Source: Halomonas alimentaria (GTDB taxonomy: Bacteria; Pseudomonadota; Gammaproteobacteria; Pseudomonadales; Halomonadaceae). Taken from it: a stretch of DNA of 64,000 nucleotides. Under the pieces are notes generated by a model. That model ran no database searches. It saw nothing but the letters and a program-made list of their open reading frames with translations, and was not told the origin of the DNA. Positions 9,152 to 21,671 of this stretch are shown here, piece after piece. Position 1 is the first letter of the stretch. Each line of letters starts with the position of its first letter. The stretch covers positions 224,762-288,761 of the forward strand of contig NZ_WUTT01000001.1 of the NCBI RefSeq assembly GCF_009902005.1, written 5' to 3'. The position numbers and the translations under genes were made by a program.

Positions 9152-9792
9152 CCTCGAAGCGGGCAAGGGCGGCGGGCGCGACGCTCGGCGGTGGCCTGCC
9201 GCCGCTGGTGGTCGACTACAGCGGCGAGCGGCTGGCCGGCGTTGACGAGGTGGGCCGTGGCCCGCTGGTGGGCAGTGTCGTGGCCGCCGCGGTGATCCTC
9301 GACCCGTCCCGGCCGATCCCGGGGCTCGGCGACTCCAAGACCCTGAGCCCCACGCGCCGCGAGGCGCTGGACGCCGAGATACGCGACAGGGCGCTGGCCT
9401 TCGCCGTGGCCGAGGCGAGTCCGGCGGAGGTGGACGAACTCAATATCTTCCACGCGACGCACCTGGCCATGCGCCGCGCCATCGACGGCCTGGAACCGGC
9501 GGCCGAGTACCTGCTGGTGGACGGCAATCGCCTGCCCGGGCATCATGTGCCCGGCCAGGCGGTGGTCAAGGGCGACGCCCGCCACCCGGCCATCGCCGCG
9601 GCCTCGATACTGGCCAAGGTGGCCCGGGATGCCCAGATGCGGGTTCTCGACGCCCGCCATCCCGATTACGGCTTCGCCCGCCACAAGGGCTACCCGACCC
9701 GCGAGCACCTGGCCGCCCTGGAACGCCTGGGGCCGCTTCCCGAGCACCGCCGCTCCTTCGGCCCGGTCAGGCGCCAGCTGGCGCTGTTCTGA
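9148..9792 (+). CDS. rnhB: Ribonuclease HII
   Basis: RNase HII removes ribonucleotides misincorporated in DNA and RNA-DNA hybrids. The 214-residue product has the family core [12 protein letters not shown] (catalytic Asp33 and Glu34), VDGN (Asp125) and KGD (Asp143). The start is TTG at 9148, overlapping the lpxB stop as TTGA, with AGAGG shortly upstream. The resulting N-terminus is about 20 residues longer than in E. coli and rich in Arg, Ala and Gly; an internal GTG ([10 protein letters not shown]) could be the real start. The lpxB-rnhB-dnaE order is conserved in gammaproteobacteria. Confidence 0.94.
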   Translation: MTSKRARAAGATLGGGLPPLVVDYSGERLAGVDEVGRGPLVGSVVAAAVILDPSRPIPGLGDSKTLSPTRREALDAEIRDRALAFAVAEASPAEVDELNIFHATHLAMRRAIDGLEPAAEYLLVDGNRLPGHHVPGQAVVKGDARHPAIAAASILAKVARDAQMRVLDARHPDYGFARHKGYPTREHLAALERLGPLPEHRRSFGPVRRQLALF

Positions 9793-9815
9793 TATTTCTC
9801 AAGCCCGAGCCCTCT

Positions 9816-13328
<3,513 letters not shown>

Positions 13329-13380
13329 CCAGGCTATGGGCTTCGGCCTGCGTGCCGTGGTGCGGAGCATGCCAGCGAGG

Positions 13381-13479
13381 GGCGCCGGGGGAAGGCCGAA
13401 GAGGAGGTCCTACGCCAGGGAGGGCGTCGGTAGCGCCCAGGGAGGGGTTCACAGCGCCTCCTCGAAGGCCTTCCCCCGG
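13381..13479 (+). repeat. 99-nt structured intergenic repeat, copy A
   Basis: Copy A of a four-member family lies 52 bases after the dnaE stop, in sense orientation. Its outer stem CCGGGGGAAGGCC (13385-13397) pairs perfectly with 13467-13479. The inner stem GAGGAGG (13401-13407) pairs with 13457-13463, and a small hairpin ACGCC/GGCGT flanks AGGGAG. The other copies are at 19190, 36944 (minus strand) and 61842. Confidence 0.9.
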
Positions 13480-13516
13480 ATCAGCCCGAGCGGTCTCCGG
13501 CAGTAAAGATGCCGCC

Positions 13517-13544
13517 TTGCGTGGCGCGTTGAGGGTGCGATAAT
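13517..13544 (+). promoter_or_regulatory. Promoter candidate for accA
   Basis: GATAAT (13539-13544) lies 16 bases after TTGCGT (13517-13522), a weak -35 match. The -10 box is enclosed by the short inverted repeat GAGGG (13531-13535) / CCCTC (13547-13551), like the boxes upstream of fabZ and ubiD. Confidence 0.42.
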
Positions 13545-13620
13545 GCCCCTCACTCTTTTTCATGCCGTCCTGGACCCCAGCTGGTCGGTCGGTGGCAGAC
13601 GATGACAAGGCGGCTTGCCC

Positions 13621-14574
13621 ATGAATCCCAACTATCTCGACTTCGAACAGCCCATCGCCGAACTCCAGGCCAAGATCGAGGAGCTGCGGCTGGTCGGCAA
13701 CGACAGCCAGGTCAATCTCAGTGACGAGATCGGTCGCCTCGAGGAGAAGAGCCGCAAGCTCACCGAGTCGATCTTCAAGGACCTTACCCCCTGGCAGGTC
13801 TCGCAGCTCTCCCGGCACCCCCAGCGCCCCTACACCCTGGACTACCTGGAGCACGTCTTCAGCGACTTCGACGAACTCCACGGCGATCGACGCTTCGCCG
13901 ATGACGCCGCCATCGTCGGCGGCGTGGCACGCCTCGATGATCGACCGGTCATGGTGATCGGCCACCAGAAGGGACGCGATGTCCACGAGAAGGTGCGGCG
14001 CAACTTCGGCATGCCGCGCCCGGAGGGTTACCGCAAGGCGTGCCGCCTGATGGAGATGGCCGAGCGCTTCCGGATGCCGGTGCTCACCTTCATCGACACG
14101 CCCGGCGCCTATCCCGGCATCGATGCCGAGGAGCGCGGCCAGTCCGAGGCCATCGCCTACAACCTGGGTGTCATGTCGCGGCTGCGCACGCCGATCCTGG
14201 CCACCGTGGTGGGCGAGGGCGGCTCCGGTGGGGCGCTGGCGATCGGTGTGTGCGACGAACTGGCCATGCTGCAGTACTCCACCTACTCGGTGATCTCGCC
14301 GGAGGGCTGCGCCTCCATCCTGTGGAAGAGCGCCGAGAAGGCGCCCGATGCCGCCCAGGCCATGGGCATCACCGCCGAGCGCCTCAAGGAGCTGGGGCTG
14401 GTCGACACCCTGATCCCGGAACCCCTGGGTGGGGCCCACCGCCAGCCGGTACAGACCGCCGAGCGAGTCAAGGAGGCGCTGCTGGCCAGCCTCGAGCGCC
14501 TCGACGTGATGGACACCGATGCCCTGCTGGAGCGGCGTTACCAGCGGCTGATGAGCTATGGTGCACCGGCCTGA
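13621..14574 (+). CDS. accA: Acetyl-CoA carboxylase carboxyltransferase alpha subunit
   Basis: AccA with AccD transfers the carboxyl group from carboxybiotin to acetyl-CoA, producing malonyl-CoA for fatty-acid synthesis. The 317-residue product matches the family end to end: [40 protein letters not shown] and [12 protein letters not shown] with the CoA-binding crotonase-like fold, ending in [13 protein letters not shown] 13621 (MNPNYLDF) is preferred over an in-frame TTG six bases upstream. The 292-base gap before it holds repeat copy A and a candidate promoter. The 3' end overlaps tilS by 17 bases. Confidence 0.96.
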   Translation: MNPNYLDFEQPIAELQAKIEELRLVGNDSQVNLSDEIGRLEEKSRKLTESIFKDLTPWQVSQLSRHPQRPYTLDYLEHVFSDFDELHGDRRFADDAAIVGGVARLDDRPVMVIGHQKGRDVHEKVRRNFGMPRPEGYRKACRLMEMAERFRMPVLTFIDTPGAYPGIDAEERGQSEAIAYNLGVMSRLRTPILATVVGEGGSGGALAIGVCDELAMLQYSTYSVISPEGCASILWKSAEKAPDAAQAMGITAERLKELGLVDTLIPEPLGGAHRQPVQTAERVKEALLASLERLDVMDTDALLERRYQRLMSYGAPA

Positions 14575-15853
14575 GGAGCTGCCCCTCCAGTCCCTGATCG
14601 ACGACGCCCTGGCGCAGACCCCGCCGGGGCGTCGAGTATGGGTCGCCCTCTCCGGCGGCCTCGACTCCACCCTGCTGCTGACCCTGGCCGCCGCGGCGGC
14701 CCGCCGAATCCCCCGCCCGCTGCGCGCCATTCACGTCAACCATGGCCTGCAACAGGCCGCCGCCGACTTCGAGGCCCATTGCCGGACGCTCTGCAGCCGC
14801 CTGGGGGTACCGCTGAGTGTCGAGCACGTCTGCGTCGACCCGACCAACGGCCAGGGCCTGGAGGGTGCCGCCCGGGAGGCGCGTTATGCCGCCTTTGCCC
14901 GCTGCGTGGCGGAGGGCGAGAGCCTGTGGCTTGCCCAGCACCGCGACGATCAGGCCGAGACCCTGCTGCTCGCTGCCCTGCGGGGAAGTGGCGTGCGGGG
15001 GCTGGCGGGCATGCCGATGGGCCGTGACTGGCAGCGGCGTCGGCTGCAGCGACCGCTGCTGGGCATCTCACGGGCGGAACTCGAGGCCGAGGCGGCCCAC
15101 TGCGGCCTCGCCTGGACGGAGGACCCCAGCAATGCCGTGTCCGACCAGGACCGCAACTACCTGCGCCACGCAATCCTGCCGCGGCTCGCCGAGCGCTGGC
15201 CCCATGCCGCCGGGGCCTTGGCCCGCAGTGCGGCACTCTGTGCCGAGGCCGATGGCCTGTTGGCAGAGCTGGCAAAGCTCGACCTGGAGGAGCTGGGCGG
15301 TGCCCCGGGGCGCCTGCCCCGCGACGGCCTGTCCCGGCTCTCGGCGCCTCGCCGTCGGCTGCTGATACGCCACTGCTGCGAGCGGCTGGGCCTGGCGTTG
15401 CCACCGGCGAGGCGCCTGGAGAGCCTGCTGGCCCAGCTGGAAGCCCGGGAGGATGCCGAGACCCGGGTGGCCTGGCCCGGCGGCGAGGCGCGGGTATGGC
15501 GCGGTCATCTCTACCTGCTGGCGCCGGTACTGGCACTGCCGACGGCGTGGCAGCTCGCCTGGGATGGATGCTCGCCGCTTGTCACGCCCTATGGCAGCTG
15601 CCGGGTCGAGCTGGCGGGACCGCCGGACGGGGAGGGGGACCTGCGGGCGATGGCGCGCCGCGGCGGCGAACGTCTGCGCCTGGCCCGGCGCGGACGCCGT
15701 GATCTCAAGCGGCTGCTTCAGGAGCTGGGGGTGCCACCCTGGGTGCGAGGGCGGCTGGTGGTGATCCGGGCGGGAGAGGTGCCGGTAGCGGTGCTCGACC
15801 CGGGTGCCGGTCAGTGGCTGGTGCTTGCCGAAGGCTGGCGAGGGACGCACTGA
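14558..15853 (+). CDS. tilS: tRNA(Ile)-lysidine synthetase TilS
   Basis: TilS attaches lysine to C34 of the CAU-anticodon isoleucine tRNA so that it reads AUA codons. The 431-residue product has the ATP PP-loop SGGLDS at residues 32-37, HVNHGLQ, the [12 protein letters not shown] motif and the EDPSN signature. A less conserved C-terminal substrate-binding region follows. It starts inside the end of accA, indicating coupling. The accA-tilS pair is widely conserved; in Pseudomonas pyrG comes next, but here ppx on the opposite strand does. Confidence 0.95.
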   Translation: MVHRPEELPLQSLIDDALAQTPPGRRVWVALSGGLDSTLLLTLAAAAARRIPRPLRAIHVNHGLQQAAADFEAHCRTLCSRLGVPLSVEHVCVDPTNGQGLEGAAREARYAAFARCVAEGESLWLAQHRDDQAETLLLAALRGSGVRGLAGMPMGRDWQRRRLQRPLLGISRAELEAEAAHCGLAWTEDPSNAVSDQDRNYLRHAILPRLAERWPHAAGALARSAALCAEADGLLAELAKLDLEELGGAPGRLPRDGLSRLSAPRRRLLIRHCCERLGLALPPARRLESLLAQLEAREDAETRVAWPGGEARVWRGHLYLLAPVLALPTAWQLAWDGCSPLVTPYGSCRVELAGPPDGEGDLRAMARRGGERLRLARRGRRDLKRLLQELGVPPWVRGRLVVIRAGEVPVAVLDPGAGQWLVLAEGWRGTH

Positions 15854-15856
15854 GGC

Positions 15857-15877
15857 ACCCGGGGGCTGGCGCCGGGT
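15857..15877. terminator. Weak hairpin between convergent tilS and ppx
   Basis: ACCCGG (15857-15862) pairs with CCGGGT (15872-15877) around a 9-base loop in the 23-base gap between two convergent genes. There is no T-run on either strand. The position favours a shared terminator but the stem is short. Confidence 0.3.
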
Positions 15878-17403
15878 CAGCGCCCCAGGGTCAAGCCGAA
15901 GCCGGCGGCCTGCTGGTAGGTGGCCTCCTGCTCCAGGTCGTTGAGCAGCAGCGCCGGGTCGTCGTCACTGCCCAGACCCAGCGTCAGCGCGTCGCCGCTG
16001 GCCGAGAGCCGCGGTGTTTCGGGGGGCTGCTCGGGGCGCGAGTGGTTGAGGATCACCGCCAGGCGCAGCAGGCGGGCGAGGCGGGCATGGGAGTCGCGAT
16101 CGGGGGCGGGCAGTGCCTGCCACTCCTTGAGCGGAAACTTGCGGCGGTGGGCGCGCACCAGGAAGGCCAGCAGGCGCTGTTCGGGCCGCGAGAAGCCGGG
16201 CAGGTCGGAGTGCTCCAGCAGATAGGCGCCGTGGCGGTGAAACTGGCTGTGGGAGATGGCCAGGCCGATCTCGTGCAGGCGTGCCGCCCATTCCAGGAAG
16301 CGTGCCTGGACGTCGCTCAGCTCCCAATCGCCCCTGACCTGATCGAACAGCGCCCGGGCCGTGGTGGCCACGTTGTCGGCCTGGCGCGCGTCAACCTGAT
16401 AGCCGCGACTGAGGTTGTCGAGGGTCTTGAGCCGGCTGTCCTCGGCGCTGTTGCGGCCCACCAGGTCGTAGAGCACGCCTTCGCGCAGGGCGCCATCGGC
16501 GTAGCGCATGTGCTCGAGCTCGAAGGCCTCGAAGATCGCGCCGAGGATCGCCATGCCGGCGGGGAAGACCCGCGCGCGGTCGGGCTTGAGGCCCTCCATG
16601 GAGACCCTGTCCAGGCGCTTGGCCTTGATCAGCCGACGGCGCAGCTCGGCCAGCCCCTCGCGGGTGATCACACCCTCCTGCGTGGCCCCACTCGCCGCCA
16701 GCACCGCGGCGGCGGCCTTGATGGTGCCGCTGGAGCCCACCGGATCCTGCCAGCCCAGCTCCCGATAGGGGCGGCGGATGTTGGCCAGCTCGGAGAGGGC
16801 GGCGAGCTCGGCACGGCGCATGCGTTTCTCGCTGATCTCGCCGTCGCCGAAGAAGCGGCGCGTGAAGGTAACGCAGCCCATGCGCAGGCTCTCCAGGGCC
16901 AGGGGCTCGAAGCGCTCGCCGATGATGAACTCGGTGGAGCCGCCACCGATGTCGACGATCAGGCGCCTGCCATCCTCGGCCAGGGCGTGGGCGGCACCCA
17001 GGTAGATCAGGCGCGCCTCCTCGCGGCCGGCGATGATCTCGATGCGGTGTCCGAGGTTGGCCTCGGCACGCTCGATGAGGGTCTCGCTGTTGGCGGCGTC
17101 GCGCAGGGCGTTGGTGCCAACGACCCGCAGGTGGTCCTGGGTGACGCCCTCGAGGAAGGGGGCGAAGCGTGCCAGGCACTCCAGGGCGCGGGCCATGGTG
17201 GCCTCGTCGAGCATGCCGTCCTCGTCCAGGCCCGCGGCGAGCTGCACCTTCTCGCCCAGGCGCGCCACCACCTGCAGGCGGTCGTCCTGGTAGTTGGCCA
17301 CCAGCAGGTGGAAGCTGTTGGAGCCCAGGTCGATGGCGGCCAGCCGGCGGGGATCGCTGGCGGCTTCCTGGGAGGTGGTGGCCGGGTCCTGTGGCGAGCT
17401 CAT
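15877..17403 (-). CDS. ppx: Exopolyphosphatase Ppx (Ppx/GppA family)
   Basis: Ppx removes terminal phosphates from inorganic polyphosphate. The 508-residue product has the ASKHA-fold phosphate-binding loops IDLGSNSFH (residues 24-32) and VDIGGGSTEF, and the GTNALRDAAN segment. A C-terminal HD-like helical domain contains HEIGLAISHSQFHRH, typical of long Ppx/GppA proteins. It is divergent from rho. The polyphosphate kinase ppk1 is in the same window but about 10 kb away and is not its operon partner. GppA activity (pppGpp hydrolysis) cannot be excluded from sequence. Confidence 0.93.
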   Translation of the reverse strand: MSSPQDPATTSQEAASDPRRLAAIDLGSNSFHLLVANYQDDRLQVVARLGEKVQLAAGLDEDGMLDEATMARALECLARFAPFLEGVTQDHLRVVGTNALRDAANSETLIERAEANLGHRIEIIAGREEARLIYLGAAHALAEDGRRLIVDIGGGSTEFIIGERFEPLALESLRMGCVTFTRRFFGDGEISEKRMRRAELAALSELANIRRPYRELGWQDPVGSSGTIKAAAAVLAASGATQEGVITREGLAELRRRLIKAKRLDRVSMEGLKPDRARVFPAGMAILGAIFEAFELEHMRYADGALREGVLYDLVGRNSAEDSRLKTLDNLSRGYQVDARQADNVATTARALFDQVRGDWELSDVQARFLEWAARLHEIGLAISHSQFHRHGAYLLEHSDLPGFSRPEQRLLAFLVRAHRRKFPLKEWQALPAPDRDSHARLARLLRLAVILNHSRPEQPPETPRLSASGDALTLGLGSDDDPALLLNDLEQEATYQQAAGFGLTLGR

Positions 17404-17478
17404 GGGTCTTCCTTCGGCGGGTCTCGAAAAAGGGTGCGGCCAAGCCGCGGCGCTGTCAATCGCCGCGGGCGGCAGGGC

Positions 17479-17507
17479 TTGCGTTCATCGGCGGGCTTGT
17501 CTAGTAT
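17479..17507 (+). promoter_or_regulatory. Promoter candidate for rho
   Basis: TTGCGT (17479-17484) and TAGTAT (17502-17507) are separated by 17 bases. It would produce a leader of about 340 bases before the rho ATG, which is unusually long for this compact window. Confidence 0.4.
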
Positions 17508-17513
17508 CGAGGC

Positions 17514-17856
17514 GTTCGCCTGTTCCGAATGCTTTCCGACCGAACCGGCGATCCCGTCTCGGTCATTTCCAAGTCGTCAGACAGCCCACTGCATCAGTCC
17601 GCGTTCCCGGCCTTGCGGCTCCGAACCGCTGATCAGGCGAAACGAACCTGCTTCCTCGCTTTCGCTTTCGATATAGGCCCGGTGGCCCGGCAATCCCCGC
17701 GCGGTCTCCCGCCCATGGCCATTCGATGCATCACGACCAGAGGTGGCCTGTCCGGGCTCTGAACGCACCCACAGGGCGTCTTCGTCTCGCCTCCTGTCGC
17801 TTTTCCTCACGGCGCTTCGCCGCCCGGCTTACCAAGAGCAACGTCTGAACACACCG
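17514..17856 (+). other. Long C-rich leader upstream of rho
   Basis: No convincing gene lies in the 453-base gap between ppx and rho. The downstream part, around 17765-17830, is rich in C and T and poor in G (for example CGTCTCGCCTCCTGTCGC), the kind of sequence Rho binds. E. coli rho is known to be autoregulated by Rho-dependent termination in its leader; the same control is inferred here. Pseudomonas carries trx between ppx and rho, and no thioredoxin gene is present. Confidence 0.4.
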
Positions 17857-19116
17857 ATGAATCTTACCGAACTCAAGCAAAAGCCCGTGCCGGAACTGCT
17901 GGAGATGGCCCGCGAGATGGGCATCGACAACCTGGCACGTTCCCGCAAGCAGGACATCATCTTCGCCATCCTCAAGAAGCACGCCAAGAGCGGCGAGCCA
18001 ATCTTCGGCGATGGCGTGCTGGAGATCCTGCAGGACGGTTTCGGCTTCCTGCGCAGTGCCGACAGCTCCTACCTGGCCGGGCCCGACGACATCTATGTCT
18101 CGCCGTCGCAGATCCGCCGCTTCAACCTGCGCAAGGGTGACTCCATCTCCGGCAAGATCCGCCCGCCCAAGGAGGGGGAGCGCTACTTCGCCCTGCTCAA
18201 GGTCAGCGAGATCAACTTCGATCGGCCGGAGAACGCCAAGCACAAGATCCTGTTCGAGAACCTTACGCCGCTGTTCCCCGAGGAGCGGCTGCGCATGGAG
18301 ATCGGCAACGGCTCCACCGAGGACCTCACGGCGCGGATCATCGACCTGGTGGCGCCCATCGGCAAGGGCCAGCGTGGCCTGTTGGTCTCCCCGCCCAAGG
18401 CGGGCAAGACCCTGATGCTGCAGAACATCGCCACCTCGATCACCCGTAACAATCCCGAGTGCCACCTGATCGTGCTGCTGATCGACGAGCGCCCGGAGGA
18501 GGTGACCGAGATGTCACGCACGGTGCGCGGCGAGGTGGTGGCCTCGACCTTCGACGAGCCACCGGCGCGTCACGTGCAGGTCGCCGAGATGGTGATCGAG
18601 AAGGCCAAGCGGCTGGTCGAGCACAAGAAGGACGTGGTGATCCTGCTCGACTCCATCACCCGCCTGGCGCGCGCCTACAACACCGTGGTGCCGAGCTCCG
18701 GCAAGGTGCTCACCGGTGGTGTCGACGCCCATGCCCTGGAGAAGCCCAAGCGTTTCTTCGGTGCGGCGCGCAACATCGAGGAGGGCGGCAGCCTGACCAT
18801 CATCGCCACGGCGCTGGTCGACACCGGCTCCAAGATGGACGAGGTGATCTTCGAGGAGTTCAAGGGCACCGGCAACATGGAGGCGCACCTGGACCGCAAG
18901 CTGGCCGAGCGTCGCGTCTACCCGGCGATCAACATCCGCCGTTCCGGCACCCGCCGGGAGGACCTGCTCGCCTCCGAGGACGAGATGCAGCGCATGTGGA
19001 TCCTGCGCAAGCTGCTCAACCCCATGGAGGATACCGCGGCCACCGAGTTCCTGATCGACCGCCTCAAGGATACCAAGACCAACATCGAGTTCTTCGAGGC
19101 CATGAAACGGCGTTGA
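17857..19116 (+). CDS. rho: Transcription termination factor Rho
   Basis: Rho is the hexameric RNA helicase that ends transcription at rut sites. The 419-residue product is collinear with the E. coli protein: N-terminal helical domain [14 protein letters not shown], cold-shock-like RNA-binding domain with DGFGFLRS, and Walker A PPKAGKT at residues 179-185. The Walker B region VILLDSITR, the Q-loop LTGGVDA and the R-loop region [13 protein letters not shown] are also present. ATG 17857 gives exactly the E. coli length; the 38 in-frame codons before it do not resemble any Rho. It follows a long leader and is followed by repeat copy B. Confidence 0.97.
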   Translation: MNLTELKQKPVPELLEMAREMGIDNLARSRKQDIIFAILKKHAKSGEPIFGDGVLEILQDGFGFLRSADSSYLAGPDDIYVSPSQIRRFNLRKGDSISGKIRPPKEGERYFALLKVSEINFDRPENAKHKILFENLTPLFPEERLRMEIGNGSTEDLTARIIDLVAPIGKGQRGLLVSPPKAGKTLMLQNIATSITRNNPECHLIVLLIDERPEEVTEMSRTVRGEVVASTFDEPPARHVQVAEMVIEKAKRLVEHKKDVVILLDSITRLARAYNTVVPSSGKVLTGGVDAHALEKPKRFFGAARNIEEGGSLTIIATALVDTGSKMDEVIFEEFKGTGNMEAHLDRKLAERRVYPAINIRRSGTRREDLLASEDEMQRMWILRKLLNPMEDTAATEFLIDRLKDTKTNIEFFEAMKRR

Positions 19117-19189
19117 TTCTGGCCTGCTGCGCTCGACGATACGGCCAGTTCTCACCGCCTGGGCATAGAAATACCAGGCCGATGTGAGC

Positions 19190-19288
19190 GGCGCCGGGGA
19201 CAGGTCGTAGAGGAGGTCCTATGCCAGGGATGGCATCGGTAGCGCCCAGGGAGGGGTTCACAGCGCCTCCTCGAAGGCCTGTCGCCGG
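19190..19288 (+). repeat. 99-nt structured intergenic repeat, copy B
   Basis: Copy B starts 73 bases after the rho stop in sense orientation. The outer stem is CCGGGGACAGGTC with GGCCTGTCGCCGG (one mismatch, one G-T), and the inner stem GAGGAGG with CCTCCTC. The small hairpin ATGCC/GGCAT is a compensated version of ACGCC/GGCGT in copy A. Confidence 0.9.
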
Positions 19289-19331
19289 AAAAGCCGCGGA
19301 CTGAAACGGCCACGTGGTCGGACGAGAAAGG

Positions 19332-19358
19332 AAGGGGCGGCGTGCTATGCTGCCCCTT
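19332..19358 (+). promoter_or_regulatory. Possible -10 region for ubiD within an inverted repeat
   Basis: TATGCT (19346-19351) is enclosed by AAGGGGC (19332-19338) and GCCCCTT (19352-19358). I found no good -35 box, so the promoter call rests on the -10 and on resemblance to the accA and fabZ upstream regions. Confidence 0.28.
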
Positions 19359-19385
19359 TCGTCATTCTGGAACCGGGACATCCGA

Positions 19386-20873
19386 ATGAAGTACAAGGAC
19401 CTGCGCGACTTCATCGCCGCCCTGGAGGCCCAGGGCGAGCTCAAGCGCATCACCGCCGAGGTCGACCCCTACCTCGAGATCACCGAGATCTGCGATCGCA
19501 CCCTGCGGGCCGGCGGGCCGGCGCTGCTGTTCGAGAACGTCAAGGGCCACGCCATGCCGCTGCTCGGCAACCTCTTCGGCACGCCGAAGCGGGTGGCCAT
19601 GGGCATGGGCCAGGACTCCGTGGCCGCGCTGCGCGAGGTGGGCGAGCTGCTCGCCTTCCTCAAGGAGCCCGAGCCGCCCAAGGGCTTCCGCGATGCCTGG
19701 GACAAGCTGCCGATCTTCAAGCAGGTGATGAGCATGGGGCCGAAGACGGTACGCTCGGCCCCGGTGCAGGCGCTGGTCTATGAGGGCGACGAGGTCGACC
19801 TCGATCGCCTGCCGATCCAGCACTGCTGGCCCGGTGATGCCGCGCCGCTGGTCACCTGGCCGCTGGTGATTACCCGCGGGCCCCACAAGAAGCGCCAGAA
19901 CCTCGGCATCTATCGCCAGCAGAAGCTCGGGAAGAATCGCCTGATCATGCGCTGGCTCTCCCACCGCGGTGGGGCGCTGGACTTCCAGGAGTTCCAGCAG
20001 GCCCACCCCGGCGAGCCCTTCCCGGTGGCGGTGGCGCTGGGTGCCGACCCGGCCACCATCCTCGGTGCGGTGACCCCGGTGCCCGACTCGCTCTCCGAGT
20101 ACGCCTTCGCCGGACTACTGCGTGGCTCGCGCACCGAGCTGGTCAAGTGCGGCCATGCCGACCTCGAGGTGCCGGCGTCCGCCGAGATCATCCTGGAGGG
20201 CTTCATCTACCCGGATGACATGGCGCCGGAGGGACCCTACGGCGACCACACCGGCTACTACAACGAGGTCGACCACTTCCCGGTGTTCACGGTGACGCGC
20301 ATGACCATGCGCGAGAATGCCATCTACCACTCCACCTATACCGGCCGCCCGCCCGATGAGCCGGCGATCCTGGGTCTGGCGCTCAACGAGGTGTTCGTGC
20401 CGATCCTGCGCCGCCAGTTCCCCGAGATCGTCGACTTCTACCTGCCGCCGGAGGGCTGCTCCTACCGCATGGCGGTGGTGACCATGAAGAAGCAGTACCC
20501 CGGCCACGCCAAGCGCGTGATGATGGGCGTATGGAGCTTCCTGCGCCAGTTCATGTACACCAAGTTCGTGGTGGTGCTCGACGATGACGTCGACGCCCGC
20601 GACTGGAAGGATGTGATCTGGGCCATCACCACGCGCATGGACCCGGCCCGGGACACCGTGATGGTGGAGAATACGCCCATCGACTACCTGGATTTCGCCT
20701 CGCCGGTCTCCGGCCTGGGCTCCAAGATGGGCCTGGATGCCACCAGCAAGTGGCCCGGCGAGACCGACCGCGAGTGGGGCGTGCCCATCGTCATGGACGA
20801 GGCCGTCAAGGCCCGTGTCAGCGAGCGCTGGCACGAACTGGGCATCGACCTCCCCGACAAAACGACCCCCTGA
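19386..20873 (+). CDS. ubiD: 4-hydroxy-3-polyprenylbenzoate decarboxylase UbiD
   Basis: UbiD decarboxylates the polyprenyl-hydroxybenzoate intermediate of ubiquinone synthesis using prenylated FMN supplied by UbiX. The 495-residue product (E. coli 497) starts [20 protein letters not shown] and contains [25 protein letters not shown] and [28 protein letters not shown] carries part of the prFMN/Mn site. ATG 19386 fits the family start; a 24-codon upstream extension would overlap the -10 region. Further ubi genes (ubiE, ubiJ, ubiB) lie at 33-36 kb, and a flavin reductase gene follows directly. Confidence 0.96.
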   Translation: MKYKDLRDFIAALEAQGELKRITAEVDPYLEITEICDRTLRAGGPALLFENVKGHAMPLLGNLFGTPKRVAMGMGQDSVAALREVGELLAFLKEPEPPKGFRDAWDKLPIFKQVMSMGPKTVRSAPVQALVYEGDEVDLDRLPIQHCWPGDAAPLVTWPLVITRGPHKKRQNLGIYRQQKLGKNRLIMRWLSHRGGALDFQEFQQAHPGEPFPVAVALGADPATILGAVTPVPDSLSEYAFAGLLRGSRTELVKCGHADLEVPASAEIILEGFIYPDDMAPEGPYGDHTGYYNEVDHFPVFTVTRMTMRENAIYHSTYTGRPPDEPAILGLALNEVFVPILRRQFPEIVDFYLPPEGCSYRMAVVTMKKQYPGHAKRVMMGVWSFLRQFMYTKFVVVLDDDVDARDWKDVIWAITTRMDPARDTVMVENTPIDYLDFASPVSGLGSKMGLDATSKWPGETDREWGVPIVMDEAVKARVSERWHELGIDLPDKTTP

Positions 20874-20891
20874 CAAGTGTAAGAGGCACTC

Positions 20892-21671
20892 ATGACGCCA
20901 AGGATCCTGACCTGCCCGGTCACCGAGGTCGAGGACCTCAGCCCGGACGTCTTCCGCGTCCGGCTCGACGGGCGCGCCGAGGCGGCCGCCCACGACCCCG
21001 GCCAGTACCTGGAGCTCAAGCTCGACGAGGGAATCTGGGTGCCGTTCTCCATCGCCAATGCCTGGCGCGGTGACGGCGAGATCGAACTGCATATCCAGCA
21101 CTGGCCGGAGCGCGACAACTCCGCTCGACTGCGCGAGATGGTCAAGGTCGCCAACCGCCTGACCCTGCGCCTGCCCGGTGGCGACTGCGTGCTCGACCCC
21201 GACAGCTCGCGCCCGCTGCTGCTGATTGCCGCCGGCACTGGCTTCGCCCAGATGAAGGCGCTCGTGGAGGGGGCACTGGCCGCCAACCCCGGGCGCGAGA
21301 TCGCCCTGTGGTGGGCCGCGCGGGAGGAGCGTGACCTCTACTTGGAGCGCCTGCCCCGGGAGTGGGCCGAGGCGCATGCCGGCTTCACCTTCCATCCGGT
21401 CACCGAGGTGGCCCCGGAGCTGCCCTGGGCCGGCGAACGGGTGGTGGGCCATCGCGGACGCATCGACCAGGCCCTGGCCGCGGGGCTCGATGACGTCTCC
21501 GGCCATGACGTCTATCTCTCCGGCTCGCCGGGCATGGTCTACGCCTGCGTGGACGTGCTCGCCTCGCTGGGCCTTGCGCCCTCGCGGGTCTTCTCCGATG
21601 TCTTCGCCTATGCGCCGCGGGATCCCATCGTGCCCACAGCCGGCAGCCTGCGGCGTGAGGCCGACGCATGA
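20892..21671 (+). CDS. NAD(P)H-flavin reductase-like protein (Fre/ferredoxin reductase family)
   Basis: The 259-residue product has the FAD/FMN-binding barrel (PGQYLELKL, then VPFSIAN where Fre has RPFSMAS) and the NAD-binding module (LLLIAAGTGFAQMKALV, ALWWAAREERDLY, VYLSGSPGM). E. coli fre also lies directly downstream of ubiD, so a role in reducing free flavin, possibly for UbiX/UbiD prenyl-FMN, is a reasonable inference. The expected flavin-contact Arg is replaced by Val, so flavin handling may differ. Pseudomonas has an oxidoreductase of this superfamily near ubiD. AAGAGG precedes the ATG; the stop overlaps the next gene as ATGA. Confidence 0.85.
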   Translation: MTPRILTCPVTEVEDLSPDVFRVRLDGRAEAAAHDPGQYLELKLDEGIWVPFSIANAWRGDGEIELHIQHWPERDNSARLREMVKVANRLTLRLPGGDCVLDPDSSRPLLLIAAGTGFAQMKALVEGALAANPGREIALWWAAREERDLYLERLPREWAEAHAGFTFHPVTEVAPELPWAGERVVGHRGRIDQALAAGLDDVSGHDVYLSGSPGMVYACVDVLASLGLAPSRVFSDVFAYAPRDPIVPTAGSLRREADA

